This document shows positions 34,702 to 42,327 of a stretch of 64,000 nucleotides of DNA, piece by piece (position 1 is the first letter of the stretch; the number at the start of each line of letters is the position of its first letter). The DNA comes from Tolypothrix tenuis PCC 7101. GTDB lineage: Bacteria; Cyanobacteriota; Cyanobacteriia; Cyanobacteriales; Nostocaceae. The notes beneath the pieces are model-generated. The model saw only the letters and a list, made by a program, of their open reading frames with translations. It had not been told where the DNA came from and did not search any database. Both the position numbers and the translations under genes were made by a program. The DNA lies in assembly GCF_002368295.1 (NCBI RefSeq), contig NZ_AP018250.1:1-64000 (forward strand), given 5' to 3'.

Positions 34702-34962
34702 CTAACTATCAGAATCAAGGCTAGCTTCCAATTCTTCGATAGAAATATCTTTATATCGCGCATATTCTGCAAGTTGCTGATTAATAGTTTCAAAGTTTGC
34801 TTCTATCCTTGCAGCGATGATTTGGGCAGCAAACGCAGCAGGGGAACGCCCCCGAAGCTTTGCCCAAAGCTTTAACTTCCGAAAGTCATAGGGGGATAGG
34901 GTAATTGAAAAACGAACGTTTTCCTCTGCCATGTCTAATACTTCTTCTAGCTGTGTCTTCAT
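34702..34962 (-). CDS. Ribbon-helix-helix (CopG-like) DNA-binding protein, 86 aa
   Basis: NVRFSITLSPYDFRKLKLWAKLRGRSPAAFAAQIIAARIEA (about 15-55) is a clear beta strand plus two helices of the RHH fold. An acidic C-terminal tail (DISIEELEASLDSD) could bind a partner. It lies 164 bp upstream of the truncated TnpB-like gene on the same strand and is divergent from the gene at 35203. Twin CTCTAGAG palindromes in the shared upstream region are a likely operator. It may be the regulator of the decayed mobile gene or the antitoxin half of a broken pair; no toxin is adjacent. Confidence 0.7.
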   Translation of the reverse strand: MKTQLEEVLDMAEENVRFSITLSPYDFRKLKLWAKLRGRSPAAFAAQIIAARIEANFETINQQLAEYARYKDISIEELEASLDSDS

Positions 34963-35056
34963 TAATGTACATCCTCTTTATTATCTCTGGCGATGGTCTA
35001 GTGATGCTTTAAAGAATCTATTTTGTTATTTTAGCGTTAAAGTTGCTTGACAGACT

Positions 35057-35075
35057 CTCTAGAGATTCTCTAGAG
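35057..35075. promoter_or_regulatory. Tandem palindromic operator CTCTAGAG x2, 11-bp period
   Basis: The palindrome CTCTAGAG occurs at 35057-35064 and again at 35068-35075, so the centres are 11 bp apart, one helical turn. This spacing is typical of cooperative binding by ribbon-helix-helix dimers. It lies about 95 bp upstream of the RHH start (34962) and 128 bp upstream of the divergent gene at 35203, so it could control both. Confidence 0.45.
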
Positions 35076-35202
35076 TTATATTTATCTGAATAAAATTTAC
35101 GTACAAACGAAAAGAAGCCTGAAAGACAAGGAAAAATCCAATTTCAGGTTTGAGCCAAAAAGTTAAATATCAAGAATCTTTGACCTATATGGAATCTCTG
35201 CC

Positions 35203-35790
35203 ATGAACCACTACAACACCCTCAAAATCCTCCCAACTCAAGGCTTAGAACCCAGACAATTTCTACGCTACTGCTTCGGTATAGCCGAACTCAGCCCCCC
35301 AGAACTTCTCGAAGAAGAAACAGATTCGCAATACCGCAAAAAATGTATCACTGTACTATGTGCAGTCTTAGGTGTGCAAAGACCGACAGTTCGTAAGTGG
35401 GGAAGCGATCTCAACTTTGACGGAATACCCAACTACTGCAAAATTTCACTTGCTTACATTCATGCCGCCGAAATCGTGCCAAAGCAGCTAAAGAGCATCT
35501 TGAGAGGAGAATACAACGCACCAGAAGTAAATGCTCAAACGTTTCTAGAAAAAATACTCCTCGAAGGGTTAAGCGAAGAACAAGTACTACAAACAGTCTC
35601 TCACGCCAATTTTCGCGCAACTTGTGTCAAAACTCTCACGCAAGTATTACATATTGGCACCAAGTCAGTCCAAGATTGGGGTCAGGATATGTCGTTTCAC
35701 AAAATGCCCAAAATTCACAAACACACCTTGGGCTATGCCTTGGCTGCTATTTCTAAATCATCAAAAGCTTGGGACAAACAAGCAGCCTGA
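35203..35790 (+). CDS. Unknown 195-aa protein made of two tandem copies of one helical unit
   Basis: The protein is an internal duplication: CITVLCAVLGVQRPTVRKWG...IPNYCKISLAYIHAA (about 47-85) aligns with CVKTLTQVLHIGTKSVQDWG...MPKIHKHTLGYALAA (about 140-178). Each half looks like a small helix-turn-helix-type unit ending in a W-G-x-D/S turn, reminiscent of DNA-binding modules. No catalytic residues are evident. It is transcribed rightward, ahead of a second unknown gene 72 bp downstream, and divergent from the RHH gene. I cannot name a family. Confidence 0.6.
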   Translation: MNHYNTLKILPTQGLEPRQFLRYCFGIAELSPPELLEEETDSQYRKKCITVLCAVLGVQRPTVRKWGSDLNFDGIPNYCKISLAYIHAAEIVPKQLKSILRGEYNAPEVNAQTFLEKILLEGLSEEQVLQTVSHANFRATCVKTLTQVLHIGTKSVQDWGQDMSFHKMPKIHKHTLGYALAAISKSSKAWDKQAA

Positions 35791-35862
35791 ATTATTTGCA
35801 GTGAATTAAATAGGTAAGTGGTCTTTTAAGACCAACGAAATTAATGCAAAGAGAATTTTATC

Positions 35863-36975
35863 ATGCCAGGAACTATCACATCAATCTCTTATCTCCAAAA
35901 ACATCAATTAGATCCGAATCCAACCGCACATATCGAAACCAGCAGTCTAGAATATTTGCACGCCGCTTTCCTACTCTACGAATACAAAACCACCTACAGC
36001 AAGAAAGAATACCGAACCTTGCTCGATACATACGGTTGGGATAAAGGAAGCTCTGAGGAAAAACGAGCGATCAAAATAGCCGAAAACTTCCAACAATTTT
36101 TAACTTGTCCTCAACACCTAGCCGCAATTCCAGTAACAATACTTCTCAGATTGTGTTCTCTTCAATACAAACCAATTATCAGCCAGCTACAGGATTATCC
36201 AATTGGGGGATTGACCTGCAAACTGGTACTGGAGTTAATCGAAGAGAGGAAAGCCCTCCTTAAAACCCAAAAGCAGGAACAACAAAGACAGATATCAATC
36301 TGGCGCAGAACTCCAAAAGGCGATCGCTACTGTCAGTTCCCTCCTCAGTGGGAAGAAGATCACCAAACAGGAGTACTCACACAGGAATTGATTGATGGAT
36401 ATGGACTACTTCCCCAGCAAATTCTCCGCGCTGCGATCGCAGATTATCACGCCAAAATCAAATCTCAAGAAAAAGAGCAGCCGCAAGAAGAGACTGCTGA
36501 ATCTGAAGTGGTTGTGGTTGAGTCAGGAATACCACAAGAGGAAATATCCCCAACAGAGAGCGAAAAAGCTATAGAAGTTAACTCTAGGCTAAAACAAAAG
36601 GAACAAACCAGCACTAGTAACGTTACAGAACAGCAGTCAGTTGGGGAAGAAGTGTTAATGCTGGCAGAAAAACTCAAATCAGCTACCAGTTATTATCAAA
36701 TTAGAAGTGCTATCTACAGGCATCTGGCTGTTAAAGATGAAGCTTGGAAGCAGCTTTCTCCAGAATATCAGTTAAGAATTGAAAAATTGTTGCCCCAGGA
36801 AGTATTAGCTCTACAAACAGCCAGAAAAACAGGTTTAATTATTGACTACTATGAGTTAGAAACTGGCTGGTTTCAAGTATTTATTGCAGGTGAAGATAAG
36901 CCTGTAAGCATTAGTAAATCAAATGTAATTAGTTGGGTACAAGAACAAGAAAGACTCAACTGCGTAACTACGTAA
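35863..36975 (+). CDS. Unknown 370-aa protein, helical N-terminus and charged linker
   Basis: The N-terminal ~190 residues are helical and Tyr/Leu/Gln-rich (YLHAAFLLYEYKTTYSKKEYRTLLDTYGW). A basic segment follows, IWRRTPKGDRYCQFPPQWEED (about 145-165), then a long acidic/Gln-Ser low-complexity linker (about 200-260). The compact C-terminal beta-rich end is TGWFQVFIAGEDKPVSISKSNVISWVQ. The C-terminal part reads like a small SH3/OB-type domain that could bind DNA or protein. It probably shares a transcript with the duplicated-domain gene upstream. I do not recognise it; similar proteins are likely restricted to cyanobacteria (an inference). Confidence 0.6.
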   Translation: MPGTITSISYLQKHQLDPNPTAHIETSSLEYLHAAFLLYEYKTTYSKKEYRTLLDTYGWDKGSSEEKRAIKIAENFQQFLTCPQHLAAIPVTILLRLCSLQYKPIISQLQDYPIGGLTCKLVLELIEERKALLKTQKQEQQRQISIWRRTPKGDRYCQFPPQWEEDHQTGVLTQELIDGYGLLPQQILRAAIADYHAKIKSQEKEQPQEETAESEVVVVESGIPQEEISPTESEKAIEVNSRLKQKEQTSTSNVTEQQSVGEEVLMLAEKLKSATSYYQIRSAIYRHLAVKDEAWKQLSPEYQLRIEKLLPQEVLALQTARKTGLIIDYYELETGWFQVFIAGEDKPVSISKSNVISWVQEQERLNCVTT

Positions 36976-37030
36976 ACCACCACAAACAGCTAACGCCTCA
37001 GTTTTCAAAATAATCCTAAAAAAAGCATAA

Positions 37031-37363
37031 ATGGAATTGTCAGGAAAGATACCCTCAATTCCTTGCTGCTACATGATTGAGCTATCTCGTCCGCTTGGAA
37101 ATGAGAAACATCAAGCTCGTTACTACTTAGGTTCATGCGCGAACCTCAAGAAAAGATTTCAGCAGCATCTACAAGGATCTGGAGCAGCATTTACTCGTGC
37201 TGCGATACAACGCGGCATTGAATTCAAAATTGTTTACGTATGGAAAACCTCAAGTAAACAAGAAGCCCGTCAGCTTGAAATTCAACTTAAACGATATAAG
37301 AACCATGCACAATTATTAAGGAGAATGCAAAATGCCAAAACGAATTCGACAAAAACTAGGTAG
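37031..37363 (+). CDS. GIY-YIG endonuclease-domain protein, 110 aa
   Basis: This small protein consists of one GIY-YIG domain: CCYMIELSR...ARYYLGSCANLKKRFQQHLQGSG with the GIY-like (CYMIE) and YIG-like (YYLGS) strands, the catalytic-type Arg (KKRFQQH) and the metal-binding Glu in KQEARQLEIQLKRYK. Stand-alone GIY-YIG proteins of this size (UPF0213-like) are common; some are homing-type or mobile-element nucleases. It starts 55 bp after the 370-aa gene. Its C-terminus overlaps the frame at 37332. Confidence 0.75.
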   Translation: MELSGKIPSIPCCYMIELSRPLGNEKHQARYYLGSCANLKKRFQQHLQGSGAAFTRAAIQRGIEFKIVYVWKTSSKQEARQLEIQLKRYKNHAQLLRRMQNAKTNSTKTR

Positions 37364-37637
37364 ATACCATTTGAGACGTAAGTTAAGTGGGAAAGTTTTG
37401 CTATCAAAAGTTACAAGCTTTAGTTGCTATCAACAAAACCATCAAGAAAAAACCTGTACAACTGCAAGGAAATTCATTCGCAATAATGATATTCAACCAC
37501 CATGCGTTATCACCGTACTCAAGATATCGGGTAGTGAAGAAAAATTTTTCTTGTCAAACAATGGATTGTTTAGCTATAAATATGCCATTGAGAATCACAA
37601 ATTATTCTCACCAGAAATAGCGTCAATCGCTAGTTAA
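37332..37637 (+). CDS. Small unknown ORF, possibly frameshifted
   Basis: This 101-aa frame overlaps the GIY-YIG gene by 32 bp, begins with a basic stretch (MPKRIRQKLGRYHLRRK) and ends ISGSEEKFFLSNNGLFSYKYAIENHKLF, which looks protein-like. Around 37387-37500 a different frame on the same strand (YQKLQALVAINKTIKKKPVQL) looks more protein-like than this one, so a frameshift or decayed gene is plausible. No function can be assigned. Confidence 0.3.
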   Translation: MPKRIRQKLGRYHLRRKLSGKVLLSKVTSFSCYQQNHQEKTCTTARKFIRNNDIQPPCVITVLKISGSEEKFFLSNNGLFSYKYAIENHKLFSPEIASIAS

Positions 37638-37663
37638 ATCAGCTATAATTTGAATCTACTACA

Positions 37664-37683
37664 GCCTGTCAAATATGGCAGGC
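37664..37683. terminator. Short hairpin downstream of the GIY-YIG segment
   Basis: GCCTGTCA and TGGCAGGC form an 8-bp stem (one G-T pair) with an AATA loop. It lies between the rightward GIY-YIG genes and the leftward STAND gene, whose stop is at 37875. No clear T-run follows, so a role as terminator is a weak call. Confidence 0.25.
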
Positions 37684-37874
37684 GAATATCTTAGACAGGA
37701 ATCTAAGCTAGATTATGACTCACTCACGCACCTTTCGTAAACTCAAGATGGGGCGGCAGTCCGCAGGAGGTAAAGTGATTGAGGAATTATAATACGCGTG
37801 TTTGCAAACTTAGTGTTCTCCAAATTTTCTAAGATTTCATCCGACAATAAATTTTCACAGAAAGCTGATTGTCT

Positions 37875-40800
37875 CTACCAATTACGTTCCTCGAATTCTT
37901 CTGTTTCCAACTCACGTTCTAAGTATTCCTGTAGAGATTGTTTCATTCTATTTGCAAAGCGCCGAACGCGGAAATTTTCATCTTCTAACCAAGAAGAAAT
38001 TTCTTCTTGGCGTTGTCTGGGGTGATTTGAAAATCCTCCAACAATTACTCCCGGAGTTGAGTTAATAGAAGTACTAATAGAACTCAGTATGATTTCATTA
38101 TTTGTAATACAAATAATTTCTCGACTCAAAGAGTAGAAAAGTTGACCACTATTAAAAACACGCAAAATTTTAGCTACTGCATGTAGTTTCTGAACGTCAC
38201 CCGATTTTACCCACTCCATTAAAACACTGTATAAAGGCTCTGATAAACTACCAGCAATTTCCTTTAATACTTTGGGAGCCTTATATAGCCAAACATCCTC
38301 GCGTAGCATCCAGTCACGCACTCGACGCAGTACATTAGAGTATTCAGTACTAGACTGTATGCTTTTTGCAACAAGTGAATAAGGTAAGTGAATTGCCTCA
38401 TAATACTCAGTTATTCTATGCTGTTCAGCTTGAATTATAATTCGGCGTTCTATAAAATCTATAACATTCATGGGGTCAATTTTACCCATAATAGCTAAAC
38501 ACTCTTCAGCAGCATAGTCTAGGCGTGAAAGGCGTTCAAAGTTTTGAACAATGTTTAACAAATCCTCAGATGTTATGAACTGCTTCCCCCATCCATCTTG
38601 AGAATATTTAAAAGACCAAGATAGAACTTCCGCTACACGCAGTAGGACATTTTCATCACTACGATTAGCAATTATTTTGAGAAACTCAATTGAACGTAGT
38701 GGATTATGTGGTGCAAACCGCGATATAAGCTCAAGAATTTTTAAATCAACTTGTGAAGATTTTTTATTTATAAGACGGTATAAAACTTCCCATTCTTTAT
38801 CCTGAAACACGCTCCAATCTAAAAAATGATAACTACCTGCTACAGCCAGCCACAAAACTAGATCATCACCATCAATCCATGATTGTATGTAAGACCAACC
38901 CGCCTCTAGATTATTTCGATATAATCCTCCAATTAAGCGACCAAGCTGCTGTTTAATGATTAAATTCTCAGACAGTGCCTTCTCTACTATTTGCGGCACA
39001 AGTTCGGGATAATTTTCTCCCACCTTATAAAACAAAGTTTCAAACCAAGATGTACTACTTTCCCCAGCAATTGTACATTGGGATAACATCAACTCTAATT
39101 CCCATATTGCCTTTTCTATTGTTGTAGGAGAAAATCCTTCTAAATAATGATGAATTGCTTGTTGATGGCGTTTTTCTAGGGCTTTCCAATCTAGATAATC
39201 ATCCTCGGAATCATCCCATAGCTTATTCCTAAATAAGGATAGATATAGTTGATATAAATTATTATTTTTTAATTGCTGACTTAACAGTTCCAATTCATCT
39301 AATTGGTGACGATTAAAGTGTAGTGCATCGCGTATCCACTTTGCTACAGCATCCAATACAGGTAGTTCAGCATTTGGAATCACTATGTTTAAGAAAAATT
39401 TGACTGTATTTTGACAGTCAGGTTTTAGCCAAACCCAAGTTTCTGATGTTACTTCTCTAAAATCGGTTGAAAGAGGTAATAATATTTGTAATTCTAGAGA
39501 TTTGATAATTTTTAATCGCTCTGGTAGGCTATATGCTTGACTATATGCTTGGTATAATATCTCTAAAGCTTGTTCTCGAACTTGCCGTAAAGATTCAGAT
39601 GGTTGTAAACAACCACGCTGTATAATTATTCGCATATACTTGGTGGCATCTTGTTTTGTATTATCAACCACCATATTGAGCATAGATTGAATCAAAGAAA
39701 TGCTCAGTTCTAAGTTGTTTGTAAAATCTTGTTTTAGCCACACTTCTATATTCTTAAGAAGCGTTAACTGTACATCATATAATTTATTAACTTTAATCTC
39801 AGCAATTTCAACTAATGCTTTACTTGCTTTATCACGAACATTAGCATACTCTGTTGCTAATGGTCGATATCTAGCCAGTTTGTGCAGGTAAACTATAGAA
39901 TATTGCAGACTTCCTAGGTAGGTATAACGAAGAATTTCTACAGCTTTACTTAACAACCAATCATGTTTAATTTCCCATTTATCCCCACCAAAACTACCCT
40001 GATAAAACTCAGTAGGCTTGTCAGGTTCATCCACGATATCTGCTACGAGCGACAGTGCATCATCGGAGCGCAGATAAGCTAAATCTTGTAGCCATTCCAA
40101 AACAGACAGTCGAGTCAGGTAGTCTCCTTTAATTAAGATTTTACGCAATTCATCTAATTTGCAATCTAGTAAAAGACCAGCTTGAGCCTCTCCTTTAACT
40201 TCTGCTTCTGCTAAAGTTGTCAAAATCTCTTTAGGTTTTAATTCAAAAAATGGTTCAATAATTTTCTTTTGATAGTCTGCTTGTTTAGTCTGGAAGAAGT
40301 GGTGAAGCAAAATATGGTCAGCCAGAACTTCGGAGGTAATTTTTATAGTCTTCCAGTAACGTTCTACTATACCAGCTTCCACTAATCTAGAAATTACTCG
40401 GTCTTCATCAGATTGCGATATATTCACAACTTTTTGAACTTTCTCTCGTAACTCCTGATTATTTAGATCAATTGTCCCTAAAGCCGCCAGAATCTCCAGA
40501 TAGCCAATATAATACTGCTCTTTAAACTCATCTTTAAATTCACCTTTAAGGTCGCGGATGATGTCATTACAATGGTTGGTAAGTACTTGTTCGCGGCTGA
40601 GATTTATTACTGACTCACCACGTTGAACTAAACGAGCAGCGACACCAGCAATCAGGGGATCTCCTTTAGCAATACGAACTAAAATATGGCGTGTATCTTC
40701 GTGAGTAATTTCGTAGGGTGGGGTTCGTAGGAGTTGATCTATATAAATGTTTTCTAAAGGTTGCACCTCAATTTCATTGACTTTATAGCCAGCCAAATAG

Positions 40801-41516
40801 CCTAATTTGTAGATGACTGAATCTTTGAAAAGACTACGTGTAGCTAAGACAAGTGTGACTTTGCCGGCTAGTGCGGGGTTTATCAAAATTTCTCCCAATT
40901 GGTGTAAAAGTCCAAAGCGGTGAGCATCATCTACAACAATTACATGACGACTGTTACAATCCAATGAAGCTAGGTCATACTCTATAGACTCGGCTCGAAT
41001 GCGAACGTACCGCATAGACGTTCCAGTAGGAATAATTTTAGGAAGCTCTAGCAAAAAACGAGTTTTGCCAATCCCCCCAGGTCCATGCAATACAATCACA
41101 TCTGGTGACTCAGCAAGGAGGGATTGAATCTGAGCAAGTAATCCGTCCCGTCCTACCAAAACTTCCCAATAGCCAGCTAGCTTTTTCGCTGTTATTACCG
41201 CTGATTTGGAAAATTCGCTGTGTGTGAGTAAGGCAGAAACCTTAAACGATTCCAAAACATCTTGAACGATTTGGTAAACGACTTCAGCATTAGGGCCTTT
41301 ATAGACCACGTTGTTATCGCCAGTAATAATCACAGAATCACTTATACTGCCGCCCACACCTACAGATCGTTCACCTGGAACGAAGATAATCTGCTTACTG
41401 TCAAGGATTTGGCATAGTCTCGCAAAGTCAGCATTATTACAAGTGTTTGCTGCTAGTAGGTTGAGGATTCTCCTCAGATCATTAATATCTGTCACAGAGT
41501 CTGCCTTTTGGCTCAA
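37875..41516 (-). CDS. STAND-type P-loop ATPase with effector-associated N-terminus
   Basis: This 1213-aa protein is a likely intracellular immune sensor. Residues ~10-45 form a small helical effector-associated domain (INDLRRILNLLAANTCNNADF...). It is followed by a glycine-rich beta tag at about 51-73 (GVGGSISDSVIITGDNNVV). The NTPase has Walker A LHGPGGIGKTRFLLE at about 143-157 and Walker B HVIVVDDAHRFG at about 191-202. The remaining ~800 residues are helical repeats, probably the ligand-sensing superhelix. STAND proteins oligomerise on sensing a phage molecule and activate a toxic partner. The likely partner is the small protein immediately upstream (131-bp gap), which carries the same tag. 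No nuclease, TIR or protease domain is fused to it. Confidence 0.75.
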   Translation of the reverse strand: MSQKADSVTDINDLRRILNLLAANTCNNADFARLCQILDSKQIIFVPGERSVGVGGSISDSVIITGDNNVVYKGPNAEVVYQIVQDVLESFKVSALLTHSEFSKSAVITAKKLAGYWEVLVGRDGLLAQIQSLLAESPDVIVLHGPGGIGKTRFLLELPKIIPTGTSMRYVRIRAESIEYDLASLDCNSRHVIVVDDAHRFGLLHQLGEILINPALAGKVTLVLATRSLFKDSVIYKLGYLAGYKVNEIEVQPLENIYIDQLLRTPPYEITHEDTRHILVRIAKGDPLIAGVAARLVQRGESVINLSREQVLTNHCNDIIRDLKGEFKDEFKEQYYIGYLEILAALGTIDLNNQELREKVQKVVNISQSDEDRVISRLVEAGIVERYWKTIKITSEVLADHILLHHFFQTKQADYQKKIIEPFFELKPKEILTTLAEAEVKGEAQAGLLLDCKLDELRKILIKGDYLTRLSVLEWLQDLAYLRSDDALSLVADIVDEPDKPTEFYQGSFGGDKWEIKHDWLLSKAVEILRYTYLGSLQYSIVYLHKLARYRPLATEYANVRDKASKALVEIAEIKVNKLYDVQLTLLKNIEVWLKQDFTNNLELSISLIQSMLNMVVDNTKQDATKYMRIIIQRGCLQPSESLRQVREQALEILYQAYSQAYSLPERLKIIKSLELQILLPLSTDFREVTSETWVWLKPDCQNTVKFFLNIVIPNAELPVLDAVAKWIRDALHFNRHQLDELELLSQQLKNNNLYQLYLSLFRNKLWDDSEDDYLDWKALEKRHQQAIHHYLEGFSPTTIEKAIWELELMLSQCTIAGESSTSWFETLFYKVGENYPELVPQIVEKALSENLIIKQQLGRLIGGLYRNNLEAGWSYIQSWIDGDDLVLWLAVAGSYHFLDWSVFQDKEWEVLYRLINKKSSQVDLKILELISRFAPHNPLRSIEFLKIIANRSDENVLLRVAEVLSWSFKYSQDGWGKQFITSEDLLNIVQNFERLSRLDYAAEECLAIMGKIDPMNVIDFIERRIIIQAEQHRITEYYEAIHLPYSLVAKSIQSSTEYSNVLRRVRDWMLREDVWLYKAPKVLKEIAGSLSEPLYSVLMEWVKSGDVQKLHAVAKILRVFNSGQLFYSLSREIICITNNEIILSSISTSINSTPGVIVGGFSNHPRQRQEEISSWLEDENFRVRRFANRMKQSLQEYLERELETEEFEERNW

Positions 41517-41647
41517 GCCTTACAGATGTTCTTATGTTGTCGCGAACACCATGATTTGGAATTATTGGGCGATCGCTAGAATTCTTTTGGTTGTAGCGTT
41601 CGTATTTACATTATTGTAGTATACTTGCCACAAACATCGATTATTGC

Positions 41648-42091
41648 TCATTTCGTCCCCATAACGTTTGTATTATTATCACCTGTGTTAATAATGCCAC
41701 TTACGCTACCACTGGTAGCTACGGAGTTATTACCACTAGCAATGACAGACACATTAACTAGCTTTGCCTCTTGCCAAAACCGCGCTACTTCTGCGGCTAA
41801 GATTGCATCTTCAGTTAACAGTTTTTTCAATTGGTGACGCAACGCAGCCTGAGCATCTTCGTCAGCAGGATCTTGCGCTAAGTCCTTTACAGCTTCCTGC
41901 AAGCTGGGTTTAGCTTCCATTTTAGGCTGGAGTTTTGTCCACAGGGATTGAGCCTGCCCCCATACTGTAGTACCAAATCTCTTAATAGCCTCCCCTGCAA
42001 CAACTCTCTTAGTCGTTTCTTCAAGAAAAGGTATTATGGGAGCCAGGAAATCAACTAACTCTTTGGTTAATATTGCTACATCTATTGCCAT
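41648..42091 (-). CDS. Small effector/adaptor-like protein with GDNN tag, partner of the STAND ATPase
   Basis: This 147-aa protein has an N-terminal amphipathic/hydrophobic region (ELVDFLAPIIPFLEETTKR, about 11-29). A helical domain follows (AIKRFGTTVWGQAQSLWTKLQPKMEAKPSL, then LAQDPADEDAQAALRHQLKKLL), a pattern seen at the N-terminus of many cyanobacterial STAND and protease proteins. The C-terminus ends with a Ser/Gly/Asn beta tag (about 113-143: SGNNSVATSGSVSGIINTGDNN). The tag matches the one in the STAND protein downstream, suggesting physical pairing. It could be a membrane-active effector or an adaptor. No enzymatic motif is visible. Confidence 0.6.
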   Translation of the reverse strand: MAIDVAILTKELVDFLAPIIPFLEETTKRVVAGEAIKRFGTTVWGQAQSLWTKLQPKMEAKPSLQEAVKDLAQDPADEDAQAALRHQLKKLLTEDAILAAEVARFWQEAKLVNVSVIASGNNSVATSGSVSGIINTGDNNTNVMGTK

Positions 42092-42327
42092 GTTTTCTCC
42101 GACAGTTGAACAGTAAATGTGAAAAGAGTTATATTTATGTAATTTCCAAGTACCCTGCTATAGTAGCAACTAAATAGAAATACTATCAAAACGGGCTTTT
42201 TTAACCTAACCCTAAAGAATCACTTTGAGCCAATGCTGGGTAACAGTGGTGCAAAGTTTTATCTTCCCAATCCCGAACTGTATCAGGCTTTCGAGTTTTA
42301 AGTAAGAAACCGCATCACAGAAGTTGC

